Assembly: GCA_905182755.1 (NCBI GenBank)
Contig: CAJJCS010000001.1
Location: forward strand, 76,945 to 140,944
DNA length: 64,000 bases
Reading direction: 5' to 3'
DNA from: Aequorivita sp. HC6-5
Lineage (GTDB): Bacteria > Bacteroidota > Bacteroidia > Flavobacteriales > Flavobacteriaceae
The first letter of the stretch is position 1. Every line of letters begins with the position of its first letter. Shown here one piece after another: positions 9,349 through 19,666 of the stretch. The translations under genes and the position numbers were made by a program. The notes under the pieces were generated by a model. The model was not told where the DNA came from. It made no database searches and saw only the letters and a program-made list of their open reading frames with translations.

Positions 9349-10400
9349 TTACTTTTTTTCGAAAAATTCAATCTTAAAAAGCTTGTCCCAATTCTTACCC
9401 GTTACATAAATAATGTTTGGTTCTCCTCTGGAGGCAATACCATTTAAGACATTTAATTTATTGTGTTGCGTGACTTTCTTTTTTAGTCCTTTTAGGTTGA
9501 TAACACCCTTTACAGCTCCGTTTGTAGGGTCTATTATAGCTATGGCAGGTTTTGTATAGATATTTGCGTAAATAGCACCATTGATCCACTCAAGTTCGTT
9601 TACATTATCTATTTTACTTTTGTTGGTGTACATTTCTATGTAGCCTTCTTCTGCAAGAGTCTCCGGGTTGAGTTTCCAAATTTTACTTGTACCATCACTC
9701 TTGTAAACCACTCGGCATTGCAAAGCCCCCAGCCTTGCTTACTTTTATTATAGGCAAATGTTCCTGTTTTTTCAAGGGTTTCTAGATTGTATATAAAACC
9801 CATAGATTCTCTCCAAGTGAGTTGATATAACTTATCTTTTACAATAGTAAGTCCTTCTGCAAAATACTGCCCATCAAGGGCTATGTTTTTTTCTACACGC
9901 CCAGTTTTATAATCTGTTTTACGAAGCGTAGATTCACCATATTGTCCCGTACTCTCATATAAAACATCTCCCACAAATTCTAAGCCTTGGGTGTATGCAT
10001 TTATATCATGAGGATAGGTTTCTAAAATTTTATAATCATACACTATTGGCGCTTTAGATGACAGTACAGTAATTGATTTTGAAACACGATAACTCTCGCC
10101 ACCGCTTTTAATTTCTGCACTTATTACTTTATCACCAAGAGTGGTGTTAGAGAAGTCAAAGCTTCCTTGAAAGGCTTCATTTGCTATTGTCTTTTCTCCG
10201 TTCACAGAATAGGTTACTGAATCAATAGAATTTCCTTTTTTACTTTTCACACTAAATTTTACAGTATCTATATTTGAAACAGCTTTCTTATTGCCTTGAA
10301 TTTCTATAGAAAATAGCGTGTTTTGGTTTTGGTTTTTTGTACCACAACTGCTGCAATAAATTACTAGAAGTAGGCTTGCAAAGTAGGTCGTATATTTCAT
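9349..10400 (-). CDS. Glutaminyl-peptide cyclotransferase-like lipoprotein (frameshifted)
   Basis: The N-terminus MKYTTYFASLLLVIYCSSC is a lipoprotein signal. After an Ig-like ~100-residue region comes the beta-propeller of plant/bacterial glutamine cyclotransferases: YPHDINAYTQGLEF, YESTGQYGESTLR, FAEGLTIVKDKLYQLTWRE. This family converts N-terminal Gln to pyroglutamate. The frame breaks near 9705, where one T (minus strand) is missing; the restored sequence reads YKSDGTSKIWKLNPETL and continues to IIYVTGKNWDKLFKIEF. Repaired length is 350 aa. Flavobacterial family members are also lipoproteins, so the location is expected. Confidence 0.85.
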
Positions 10401-10503
10401 GAGTGTTGTTTGATATTTTATATTTTTTGAACTATACTATTTTTAGTATAACTGCTTAAAAAGCTATGGCAATATATTTATTATAAATGATTCTTAAAAA
10501 TTG

Positions 10504-10533
10504 TTTGCAAAATTACAAAATGGAGTATATTTG
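10504..10533 (+). promoter_or_regulatory. Promoter of the SRP RNA gene
   Basis: TTTG at 10504-10507, an 18-base spacer, then TATATTTG at 10526-10533 match the Bacteroidota -33/-7 consensus. The RNA begins a few bases downstream, as expected. Confidence 0.75.
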
Positions 10534-10536
10534 CAC

Positions 10537-10634
10537 CTGGCAAGTCCTACACAACTAGCTCCTGTAGAATCCCCCAGGGCGGGAACGCAGCAAGGGTAAA
10601 TGGTCGTAGCAGTGTGATGTAGGTAGCTTGCCTT
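10537..10634 (+). ncRNA. ffs: Signal recognition particle RNA (4.5S type)
   Basis: A stem-loop RNA of about 98 nt. The ends GGCAAG (from 10539) and CTTGCC (to 10632) pair. The apical region has the nearly invariant bacterial SRP RNA sequence around 10575-10597, including GGCGGGAACGCAGCAAGGGT. It binds Ffh and targets nascent membrane proteins to FtsY. It is followed by a T-run and has its own exact promoter. Boundaries are good to about three bases. Confidence 0.93.
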
Positions 10635-10662
10635 TTTTTATGCCTTTTATTTAAAATTATAT

Positions 10663-10700
10663 ATAAAAAAACGCTTTACAGATATGTAAAGCGTTTTTTG
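10663..10700. terminator. Bidirectional terminator between SRP RNA and sodC
   Basis: A7 CGCTTTACA, loop GATA, TGTAAAGCG T6: an 8-9 bp stem symmetric with A/T runs. It serves the minus-strand sodC gene and can also stop read-through from the SRP RNA gene. Confidence 0.85.
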
Positions 10701-10715
10701 CTTTTCTATAGGTTT

Positions 10716-11309
10716 TTATTCTATAATTCCACCACAACTTACTCTTGCTCCTGCAGCTCCAGAGGGTTGAGATGTAAGGTCATCTTCACCTTGGTGTACA
10801 ATAACTGCCTTGCCAAAAATATTTTTTGCTGGATCATCACAGCCAATACACCACTGATCTGTAGACATGCTGATGGCTCCAACACCATTGTTATCTACGG
10901 AAAAATTTCCGATATCTCCTTTGTGGTATCCTTTTTCAGAACCCCATTGGCCATGATTTTCAAAGGTTGGATTCCAGTGCCCTCCTGCAGATTTCCCATC
11001 TGGTGACGTGCAATCTGCTTTTTCATGAATGTGTATTGCGTGCAAGCCAGGAGTGAGGCCTTTCGCTTTAAAATCTAAAGTTACAATTTCACCTTTTTGT
11101 ATAAAGTACGCTACTGCCTTAGATTTTTTTTCTCCCTTAGAGGCTAAGTTTATTTTTAGTTTTATTGTTTCTGTGTCTTGTTTTAAAGTTGATTCAATCA
11201 TAGCAGCATGAGCCTCACCATCTTTTATTTTTGAGGTTTCTTTGGTATCGTTTTTACAGCTTGTGGCGCTTAAGAGTATAAGTACAACTAATAGAATATA
11301 ATTTTTCAT
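10716..11309 (-). CDS. sodC: Cu/Zn superoxide dismutase lipoprotein
   Basis: This enzyme dismutates superoxide to peroxide and oxygen outside the cytoplasm. MKNYILLVVL...LSATSC is a lipoprotein signal with lipidated Cys18. The SOD domain shows HAIHIHEKADC (Cu ligands and disulfide Cys), GGHWNP, NHGQWGSEKGYHKGDIGN (bridging and Zn ligands), VIVHQGEDD (Cu ligand) and the final GARVSCGGI (second disulfide Cys). All ligands expected for an active enzyme are present. 197 aa. It is followed by a strong hairpin terminator. Confidence 0.93.
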   Translation of the reverse strand: MKNYILLVVLILLSATSCKNDTKETSKIKDGEAHAAMIESTLKQDTETIKLKINLASKGEKKSKAVAYFIQKGEIVTLDFKAKGLTPGLHAIHIHEKADCTSPDGKSAGGHWNPTFENHGQWGSEKGYHKGDIGNFSVDNNGVGAISMSTDQWCIGCDDPAKNIFGKAVIVHQGEDDLTSQPSGAAGARVSCGGIIE

Positions 11310-11444
11310 GGTGATAATTTTTAATTGTTAATCTATTGGCAAGTTACAATTTAACCTTTCGGCAAAAAAAAGATGCAGCGTTTTTTTAAAACAAAACACA
11401 AAGTAATACAACGCATTAAAGGTAATTTGATTTTGTAGACTTGT

Positions 11445-12131
11445 TTACTTCTTTTTATCTCTAAGATCGAGCTTATACCAAATACCTATTTGAAAACGAT
11501 CATAGTTTTTGCCCGTAAAATGATTTTTTAAATACCCTACCTGCGCAGTAATATCAGTATTTAAATGATATCCTACTGCCGCATATAATCTGTTTTGACT
11601 AAAAACAGGTTCTTTTAAATTGATGAAAATTTCATCATAGGCAGATATAAACCAATTTTTGTAGATAGGGTAGGAGACTCTCAGTAAATAACGCACTCTA
11701 TATTGCGTGTCATTGCCAGATATTGGGCTGTCTATAAAACGCTGTTCAAACCTGTACCTGTGTGTTGCCTTAAATTTGCCCAAAGTATTTTTACTAGTAA
11801 ACTGCCCATATAGTCTATGCTCTAGGGTGTTTTGCTCACCGGTTGGTTCATTGAAGGTTCCATCTGTGGAAATATATCCATACCCTACACTAGCGGTTGT
11901 ACTTTTGTTTATATGCCAATTTACTCCCGTTCTTAGCAGTAACTGATTAAAATTTGAACCAAACTCATAGGTTCTATACTGCACCTCTGGAGAGATACTA
12001 ATTTTCTCTGACAGGCGTGCATTTCCAAAAAACATCATCCAAGATCCAAATTTATCTTGACCATTTTCTTGTGCCTTTGTGGTTTGAATTGTTACAAGTG
12101 TAATAAGCAGTAGTGCAATCGTTTTTTTCAT
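11445..12131 (-). CDS. DUF2490 family beta-barrel-like protein
   Basis: A 228-aa exported protein with signal peptide MKKTIALLLITLVTIQTTKAQ. The body is made of alternating amphipathic strands with many aromatic residues (VQYRTYEFG, HRYRFEQRF, RYLLRVSYPIY), and it ends with an aromatic strand and a charged tail. This matches DUF2490, a Bacteroidota family thought to form outer-membrane barrels; function unknown. It starts 38 bp after the large BNR gene on the same strand and is probably cotranscribed with it. Confidence 0.8.
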   Translation of the reverse strand: MKKTIALLLITLVTIQTTKAQENGQDKFGSWMMFFGNARLSEKISISPEVQYRTYEFGSNFNQLLLRTGVNWHINKSTTASVGYGYISTDGTFNEPTGEQNTLEHRLYGQFTSKNTLGKFKATHRYRFEQRFIDSPISGNDTQYRVRYLLRVSYPIYKNWFISAYDEIFINLKEPVFSQNRLYAAVGYHLNTDITAQVGYLKNHFTGKNYDRFQIGIWYKLDLRDKKK

Positions 12132-12169
12132 TTCTTTAAAATATAATTTAAGGGTTAGGTGTTACTTTT

Positions 12170-15100
12170 TTAATTCTTACTAAATATTTTGGTGTCTTTA
12201 AATGGTTTTGTTTTCACCTTAGTCATGGCATCTTTATAGGCCAACCAATCTTTTTCAAAAAAAGCGTTGGTTTTATCAAGGGCATCATTGAGCTGGTCTT
12301 GGGCATGTTTTAGCAGCGTAATTTCTGTTTGGGTGATGCCATCTGGGCGGCTACCGCCATACCAACTTGCTGTTCTAATTCTATTTAATACCGTAACCTC
12401 AGGATTTCTAGTAATACCCTGGCGCTTATCTTCTTTACCTATATAAAGCGAGATAAGGTTTTCTATAGTTTCTGAAATTTCAGTACTTAAATCAATAGCA
12501 TCTTTATGAAGCTTTTTGTCTTCTTTTTTTAGTGTTTTACTAAAATTAGTTGCGGTGTTTTTACTTTCTACCAATTGTTTTACAGCATCTGCAGCAATTT
12601 GGGTCATCTGCTGTACTGTTTTTGAAGTTGCATACCTTTGGTCAATTGCCTTTTGAGAAATAGCCAATCTTGGATCGCTAGCCACGGTAATGGTAGTTTG
12701 AGTAATCACACCATCGTTGGATAAAACAACGTTATAGTTTCCTGGTTTTACACTGCTACCACTTGGTTCATTTTTCCTTTTTCTTATTTTTCTTGAAGGT
12801 CTGTCTCCACCGGCTTCATTTAAATACCATGTCCATCTGTAAATACCAGAACTATCTGGAACTTTTCTTTTAAGAGTGCGAATCAAACGGTCCTGGTCAT
12901 AAATTTTCATGTATATAGAATCACTAGAAGGCTTTTGCTCCTCAGAGCTGTCTACAGTTTCTGTAGTTGTTTGTTTTGCATTATACCAATAGCTAATGTG
13001 CGCCCCAAAAGCTTTGTTTTCTCCTTGGTACATTGCATCTGCACCAAACCTGCTGCCTGTTGGCTGCTGATAGGCTGCTTGATACGCTGTGGGTGGAGTA
13101 AATACTTTTAGCCTTTGTTCTAAAATGGCAGTTTCTTTGGCAATAGCTCTTAGTGGGCTAATGTCATCCAATACCCAAGCAGCACGTCCAAAGGTACCTA
13201 TCACCAAGTCATTTTCTCTTTCTTGAATCACCAAATCTTTTACAGGTACCGTTGGGAATCCATGTGTCCATTTGGTCCAAGTTTTTGCTGCATTGGTAGA
13301 GTAATACAGCCCATCATCTGTTCCTAAAAACAGCAGGTTTTTTTCTTGAGGATCTTCTATAATACAAAGGGCATAACTCTGGGTGTCTTCTGGACCTAAA
13401 ATTCTTGTCCAAGAACGTCCATAATTTGTGGTGCGGTATGCATATGGTGTATAATCAAAACGTCTATAATTGTTTGCAACTAGAAGCGCTTCGGCTTTAT
13501 TTTTATTACTTGCTTTAATTTGGGTAATCCAACTTCCTTTTGGAAGGCCAGGGAGTTTTGAGATTTCCTCCCAAGTGGTTCCTGCATTTTTACTCACATG
13601 CACCCGGCCGTCATCTGTGCCGACATACAATACCTCTTTATCTAATGTTGAAGGCTCAATCACTAAAATGGTGGTGTGATTCTCGGCGCCTGTTGCATCC
13701 ATAGTTAACCCACCACTTTGACTTTGTTTTTGTTTTTCTGGATCATTGGTGGTTAAATCTGGAGATATCACACTCCAAGTAAGCCCCTTGTCCATAGATT
13801 TATGTACAAATTGGCTCCCAAAATATATGGTACTTGCATCAAAAGGATCAATATTAATGGCGCTATTCCAGTTAAATCTGAGTGTAACATTTGGATCTTG
13901 GTGGGTTGGTTTTACCGTGTAGTTGTTTCCGGTTTGATGATCATACCTGCTAACAGAGCCTTGCTGGCTCATACTCCAGCCGTAGCGGCTATCATCCCTG
14001 TCTGGGACAACATCAAACCCATCACCAAAACTTATTTCTTGCCAATAGCTGTTTCTTATGCCTTGGTCTTTCCAAACATAGGCAGGACCTCTCCAGCTAC
14101 CATTATCTTGCATACCACCGTATACATTGTACGGAAACTCATTATCTACATTGATATGATAAAATTGCGCTACTGGTATATTGCCAATAAAGCGCCAGGT
14201 TTTTCCTCCATCTCTGGTAATATTCATGCCACCATCATTACCATCTATCATAAAATTTCCGTTGGTTGGATGTATCCACCAGGCGTGATGATCTGGATGT
14301 ACTCCGTTATCCACACCATAGGCAGGCATAAGTTGTTTAAAGTTTTTACCTCCATCTTCACTTACATTTACATAGGTAAACACAGAATACACTCTATTTT
14401 CATTTTGAGGGTCTACAAATATATCACTGTAATAAAAAGGTCTGTTTCCAATATCGCTTTTATCATTGGTCTTTGTCCAGGTAAATCCTGCGTCTGTACT
14501 TTTATACAGCGCATTTTTTTTGGCCTCTACCAAGGCGTATATTATATTTGGTTTGTTTGGGGCTATGGCAAGGCCAATGCGCCCTAGGTCTCCCTCTGGC
14601 AGCCCGTCTTTGTGAGTGCGCTCTTCCCAGGTTGTACCACCATTGTGAGTTATGAAAATTCCAGACCCTTCTCCTCCAGATGTAAAAAACCAAGGATCTC
14701 TTTTATGCTCCCACATGGCAACAATAATCTTGTTTGGGTTTGTGGGGTCCATGACCATATCAGCAACACCCGTTTTGTTGTTCTGAAATAAAATTTGTTT
14801 CCATGATTTCTCCTCCATCTGTAGTTTTATAAACACCGCGCTGCTCATGTTCACCCCAAGGAGAACCAATGGCGCCAACATACACTGTATCTGGATTGCT
14901 TGGGTCTATGAGTATTTTATGAATATGCCTTGTTTTCTCCAAACCCATAGTATTCCAGGAGTGGCCACCGTCTATGGATTTATAAACACCATAGCCGCCG
15001 TTTAGACTATTTCTTGGGTTTCCCTCTCCAGTACCTACCCAAATCACTGCGGGGTTAGATTGTTGAATTGCTAGGGCTCCAACAGAGGCTGTTTTTTCGT

Positions 15101-15341
15101 TATCAAAAATAGGTTTCCAAGTAATGCCACCACTGTTAGATTTCCATAAACCACCAGAGGCCGTACCTACATACATTACCTCTGGGTTATTGAGAACAAC
15201 ATCTATAGCCGTAACACGACCAGACATGCCTCCAGGGCCTATATTTCTTGGCTCCAGATCTTGTAAGTAATTAATAGGTAATTCTTGTGATATAACGGAG
15301 GCTGAGATGCAAATAAGCAACAATAATAGACTTTTTTTCAT
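12170..15341 (-). CDS. BNR/sortilin-like beta-propeller glycosyl-hydrolase-type secreted protein (frameshifted)
   Basis: An exported 1056-aa protein (signal MKKSLLLLLICISASVISQ) with many BNR/Asp-box repeats of the form S.DGG..W, e.g. SNSGGITWKP, KSIDGGHSWN, STDAGFTWTK, VSEDGGKNFK. These build the double 10-bladed propeller of VPS10/sortilin-like and xyloglucanase-type proteins. The C-terminal ~300 residues are mainly helical with an Ig-like insert. The frame breaks near 14808: one extra A separates YKTTDGGE from SWKQILFQNNKTG. Enzymatic activity is unproven for this family in Bacteroidota; the annotation name glycosyl hydrolase reflects fold similarity. Confidence 0.85.
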
Positions 15342-15514
15342 GGCTAGGTTTTCCTTTAAAAATAAGAATTAAATATAAACAAGCAAAACGTGATACTTGC
15401 GTTTGATTTCTTAAAAAACACTTAAATTTTTGGACGTTATTTCTATGGATTTTTTAATAGCAGTTTAACGTTTGTGTTTTTTAAATATACAGAATAAGCC
15501 GTAATTTTATAAGC

Positions 15515-16678
15515 ATGAATAAACCCTCAAAGCATACACCATTACAGCACCAAAAATCTGGATTTATATTCACCAAACACAGTGCAAAACAGGAATCTAT
15601 CTTTGATCGTTTGTTTGGTGTTTTTCAAGAACTCATAACCCATACCTCTGGTGATTTTGATGAAGCTATAGATTGGTTGCGCCAGCTAGATCAAGAGTAT
15701 GAGATTACCACAGATGACTACACCATTGATGATTTTATTCAAGAATTAAAAGATCGCGGCTTTATAAGAGAAGAGTTTGAGCAGGATGGAACCAATGGAC
15801 CTGGACAAGGTGATGGAAAACTATCTATTACAGAAAAATTAGAAAGATCTTTAAGAAAACGTGCCCTAGAGCAAATCTTCGGAAACATCAAACGTTCTGG
15901 GCAAGGAAATCATAAAACCAAACAACTTGGCACTGGTGATGAACAATCTGGTGATTTTAGGCAGTATCAATTTGGTGATGCCATGGATCAAATCTCCATG
16001 ACCGAAAGTATTAAAAATGCCCAAATAAATAACGGTATTGGAGATTTCCGCCTAACAGAAAATGATCTTGTAGTAGAGGAGTCTATGCATAAATCTCAAA
16101 TGAGTACCGTACTTATGATAGATATTAGCCATTCTATGATTTTGTACGGAGAGGATAGAATTACTCCTGCAAAAAAAGTAGCCATGGCCCTCAGTGAACT
16201 CATTACTACAAGATACCCCAAGGATACCCTTGATATTTTAGTCTTTGGTAATGATGCTTGGCCCATCAAAATAAAAGATTTACCCTATCTAACTGTGGGG
16301 CCTTACCATACCAATACTGTGGCAGGATTACAATTGGCTATGGATATGCTCAGAAGAAAAAGAAATACCAACAAACAAATTTTCATGATCACAGATGGTA
16401 AACCAAGTTGTTTGCGTTTGCCTGATGGAACGTATTATAAAAACAGTAATGGTCTAGATGAGCATATTGTAAATAAATGTTATATGATGGCCGCCCAGGC
16501 AAGAAAATTACATATTCCTATCACTACATTTATGATTGCTAGTGACCCATATTTGCAACAATTTGTAGATCAATTCACTCAGGCCAATCAAGGAAAATCT
16601 TTTTATACTGGTTTGCAAGGGCTGGGAGAAATGATTTTTACAGATTACGAAACCAATAGAAAACGAAACCTTAGATAA
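15515..16678 (+). CDS. von Willebrand factor type A domain protein
   Basis: A 387-aa cytoplasmic protein. The N-terminal half is a Gly/Gln-rich charged linker region; the C-terminal VWA domain begins near residue 190 with a complete MIDAS motif DISHS and a downstream ITDGKPS. VWA proteins paired with MoxR-type ATPases form chaperone-like complexes that insert metals or remodel protein complexes. The AAA partner is the next gene, 61 bp downstream on the same strand. No metal enzyme is encoded beside the pair, so the client is unknown. Confidence 0.85.
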   Translation: MNKPSKHTPLQHQKSGFIFTKHSAKQESIFDRLFGVFQELITHTSGDFDEAIDWLRQLDQEYEITTDDYTIDDFIQELKDRGFIREEFEQDGTNGPGQGDGKLSITEKLERSLRKRALEQIFGNIKRSGQGNHKTKQLGTGDEQSGDFRQYQFGDAMDQISMTESIKNAQINNGIGDFRLTENDLVVEESMHKSQMSTVLMIDISHSMILYGEDRITPAKKVAMALSELITTRYPKDTLDILVFGNDAWPIKIKDLPYLTVGPYHTNTVAGLQLAMDMLRRKRNTNKQIFMITDGKPSCLRLPDGTYYKNSNGLDEHIVNKCYMMAAQARKLHIPITTFMIASDPYLQQFVDQFTQANQGKSFYTGLQGLGEMIFTDYETNRKRNLR

Positions 16679-16739
16679 TAGCATACAACTAGCTTATTCA
16701 AGCTTATAAATTATAAATAGTACACCACACATAACATAT

Positions 16740-18203
16740 ATGGACATACAAAAAAGTACAACTTTCGGAGCCCTTAAAAAATCTGGATACCAATACAAAT
16801 CAATCAAAGATGAATTGCGTAGCAACCTATTGCAAAAGTTAACAAAAAAGCAAACCGTGTTTGAGGGCATACACGGCTATGAGTATACGGTTATCCCAGA
16901 GCTGGAACGCGCCATTTTATCAAAGCACAACATTAACTTATTGGGGCTTCGTGGGCAAGCAAAAACTCGTTTGGCAAGACAAATGGTTACCCTTTTGGAT
17001 GAATATATACCCGTAGTTGCAGGTAGTGAAATAAATGACGACCCTTTTAAACCTATTTCTAGATTTGCACAAAATTTAATTTCAGAGAAAGGAGATGATA
17101 CTCCTATTACTTGGCTACATAGAGATATGCGCTTTTCTGAAAAATTAGCGACTCCAGATGTTACCGTTGCAGATATTATTGGTGATGTAGATCCTATAAA
17201 GGCTGCAAATTTAAAATTGAGTTATGCTGATGACAGAGTGATACATTTTGGGATGATACCAAGGGCCAACAGGTGTATTTTTGTTATTAATGAATTACCA
17301 GATTTACAAGCCCGTATCCAAGTTGCCCTTTTTAATATATTACAAGAAGGAGATGTTCAAATTAGAGGATTTGCCTTAAGGTTGCCATTAGATATTCAAT
17401 TTGTGTTTACGGCAAACCCAGAAGATTACACCAACAGAGGTAGTATCGTAACACCGCTTAAAGACAGAATAGGGTCTCAGATACTAACCCATTATCCGCA
17501 AACCCTAGAGACTGCCAGAATTATCACGGCCCAAGAAACTGCTGCTGCTGCTGCAGAGAAAGAAAATGTATATGTCCCAGAGTTGGCAAAAGACATATTA
17601 GAACAAATTAGTTTTGAGGCTCGTGAGAGTGAATTTATAGACTCAAAAAGTGGTGTTAGTGCTAGATTGAGTATTACTGCATTTCAAAACTTACTTAGTA
17701 CCGCAGAGCGCAGGGGTTTAAATAACGGAAATCCAGAAACAGCTGTTCGGTTGAGTGACTTTTTAGGAGTCATACCCTCTATAACAGGTAAAGTAGAATT
17801 GGTGTATGAAGGTGAGCAGGAAGGGGCCAATGAAGTTGCCAAGCAATTAATTGCAGATGCTGTGAAAACTCAATTTTTACTTTATTTTCCTAAGATAGAA
17901 AAGCTGCAAAAACAAGATGACAAAGACCCTTATCATGAACTTGTAAATTGGTTCTTTGAGCAATCTAGCTTTGAGCTTCTTGATACTTTAGATGATCAAG
18001 AGTATCAATTACAGCTTGATAGAATAGAGCCTCTCGATGATTTAATACATACCTACGCTCCTCAAATCTCCAATGATGATATTCCATTTATGAAAGAATT
18101 TATTTTATGGGCACTGGTAGAACTAAAAAAGTTGAGTAAATACAATCTAACAGATGGTGTTAGGTTTAAAGATATGTACGGCGGGTATATAAGTGGTTTG
18201 TAA
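16740..18203 (+). CDS. MoxR/magnesium-chelatase-type AAA+ ATPase
   Basis: A 487-aa AAA+ protein of the Mg-chelatase subunit I / MoxR type. The P-loop region at residues 69-76 is GLRGQAKT, with Ala where most Walker A motifs have Gly before Lys. The Walker B-like strand CIFVINELPDL has Asn-Glu in place of Asp-Glu. Sensor 1 is FVFTANPEDYTNRG, and the arginine-finger region PLKDRIGSQI follows. The C-terminal part is helical. It lies directly downstream of the VWA protein, the usual MoxR-VWA pairing. Likely a remodelling ATPase; the client is unknown. Confidence 0.85.
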   Translation: MDIQKSTTFGALKKSGYQYKSIKDELRSNLLQKLTKKQTVFEGIHGYEYTVIPELERAILSKHNINLLGLRGQAKTRLARQMVTLLDEYIPVVAGSEINDDPFKPISRFAQNLISEKGDDTPITWLHRDMRFSEKLATPDVTVADIIGDVDPIKAANLKLSYADDRVIHFGMIPRANRCIFVINELPDLQARIQVALFNILQEGDVQIRGFALRLPLDIQFVFTANPEDYTNRGSIVTPLKDRIGSQILTHYPQTLETARIITAQETAAAAAEKENVYVPELAKDILEQISFEARESEFIDSKSGVSARLSITAFQNLLSTAERRGLNNGNPETAVRLSDFLGVIPSITGKVELVYEGEQEGANEVAKQLIADAVKTQFLLYFPKIEKLQKQDDKDPYHELVNWFFEQSSFELLDTLDDQEYQLQLDRIEPLDDLIHTYAPQISNDDIPFMKEFILWALVELKKLSKYNLTDGVRFKDMYGGYISGL

Positions 18204-18221
18204 AATAATCTAGTTATAAAA

Positions 18222-18257
18222 TAAAAATCTCGATAGGCTACTATCGAGATTTTTTTA
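18222..18257. terminator. Terminator after the VWA/AAA pair
   Basis: AAAAATCTCGATA, short loop, TATCGAGATTTTTTT: a 9-12 bp stem with flanking A/T runs between convergent genes. Confidence 0.88.
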
Positions 18258-18285
18258 TGGTGATATATTCCCTACAATAAAAGCC

Positions 18286-19527
18286 TTACCTAGATAAATT
18301 TATTACCTCTAGGGCTGCGCGCTCTCCTGCAATCATTGCGGCGTTTAAAGAACCGTTTAACTGTGTGTCTCCTGCAAGAAATATAGTTTCTGTAAGTCTT
18401 GTCTCAGAAGGTAGCATTTCATACTGTATGTCTTGTAAATTTGGCAAAGCCATTGGTATGTTATACTGTTTTATAAAGGTGCAAGAATCTATATTACATA
18501 GTTCTTTCAGCTCTTTTTGAACCTCTGTAACTAGCTGCTTGTTTGTTAGGTTTTGCTTGTCTATAACTGTAACAGATAGGAGCTCTTTTGTTGCTGTAGC
18601 GCTCGTTTGTAGACTTGTATGATAAAAGATATTGTTTATAAGTGTATTGGGAGCCGCGATAAGACCAATTAATGGTTTTTTAATCTCTCTTTTTGCTATC
18701 TCAAAATAAAGGGTGTCACAAGATTTCCATAGCGTAGCTTGGTTTTTTAAATTAGAAACCAGCCCACTAGCCTGGGTTGCAATAATTGTAAAGTTACTTT
18801 TTATAGCCTCTCCAGATTCAAGTTTGATACTACCGTTTTCTACACTTTTCACCTTTGTATTGAAGATAAAGGTTGTGCTTTTTAATTTCTCAAACAATTG
18901 TTTGGGTATGGCCTGAATGCCATCCTTTGGCAAGGCGGCATTCCCTTCTCCAAACATCTTGTAAACAAACTCAAACATTCTGCTAGAGGTTTCTAATTTG
19001 TTTTCAAGAAAAATTCCGCTAAAAAAAGGGGTAAAGAAATCTGTAATTATAGCCTCAGAAAATCCAACTTCTTTAAGGTATGCTCCGGTTGTTTGTTCTT
19101 TTTCAGCAAATATGTTTTGAATTGATTTTTTCTTTAACCTTCTGTTTAATGCTAGTATTTTTACTTTGTCATTTACAGTTCCAATTCCAGAGAATAGGGT
19201 AGGCAGTAAAAGTGATAGGTTTCTTAAAGGATCTCCAATTATTTTTTGTTTTCCATTTTTAAATATAGCAGATCCAGGTAAAAACTTTTGTAATTCCAAG
19301 GCATCAAAGTCTAGGTATTTTTTTGCAGCAGGGTAGGCAGTTAATAGGACTTGGAACCCATGATCTAGGTTATATCCATCTACCACGTCTGTTTTAACTC
19401 TTCCCCCAAGTCTATCTGTGGCTTCAATTATTGTAGCCGATAGCCCATGTTCTTCTAAAACCCTAGCAGCAATTAATCCACTAATTCCTCCTCCTATGAT
19501 ATGTATGGATGGTGATTTTTGTTTCAT
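18286..19527 (-). CDS. FAD-dependent amine oxidase / protoporphyrinogen-oxidase-like oxidoreductase
   Basis: A 413-aa flavoprotein. The Rossmann dinucleotide motif IIGGGISGLIAARVLE is at residues 10-25, followed by the ligand motif EATDRLGGRV, as in amine oxidases, phytoene desaturases and HemY-like enzymes. The C-terminal FAD motif FLAGDTQLNGSLNAAMIAGERAA is intact. No signal peptide. The substrate cannot be assigned, and there are no carotenoid or haem genes beside it. It is divergent from queD; the shared 139-bp intergenic region holds a -7 box and a GTTTAACGTTT motif. Confidence 0.82.
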   Translation of the reverse strand: MKQKSPSIHIIGGGISGLIAARVLEEHGLSATIIEATDRLGGRVKTDVVDGYNLDHGFQVLLTAYPAAKKYLDFDALELQKFLPGSAIFKNGKQKIIGDPLRNLSLLLPTLFSGIGTVNDKVKILALNRRLKKKSIQNIFAEKEQTTGAYLKEVGFSEAIITDFFTPFFSGIFLENKLETSSRMFEFVYKMFGEGNAALPKDGIQAIPKQLFEKLKSTTFIFNTKVKSVENGSIKLESGEAIKSNFTIIATQASGLVSNLKNQATLWKSCDTLYFEIAKREIKKPLIGLIAAPNTLINNIFYHTSLQTSATATKELLSVTVIDKQNLTNKQLVTEVQKELKELCNIDSCTFIKQYNIPMALPNLQDIQYEMLPSETRLTETIFLAGDTQLNGSLNAAMIAGERAALEVINLSR

Positions 19528-19563
19528 GGTTTGCTGTTAAGTGATTTTTGAGATTTTAAAAAG

Positions 19564-19571
19564 CAAAAATA
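19564..19571 (-). promoter_or_regulatory. -7 box for the amine oxidase gene
   Basis: On the minus strand this is TATTTTTG, an exact TAnnTTTG, 36 bases before the start at 19527. A TTG lies 22 bases upstream, slightly wider than usual. Confidence 0.4.
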
Positions 19572-19666
19572 TTGTTTTATTGATAGTTAAAAACAATGTT
19601 TAACGTTTTGTAAGGTATATTAGAGAAATATTACAGATACATTTACCATATAAAATTTGTACCAAT

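Noticed and set aside
13802-14587. A 261-codon open frame on the plus strand with many hydrophobic residues
   Set aside because: It lies antisense inside the BNR propeller gene, whose signal peptide, Asp-box repeats and codon pattern are clear. It has no recognisable domain and is a shadow frame.
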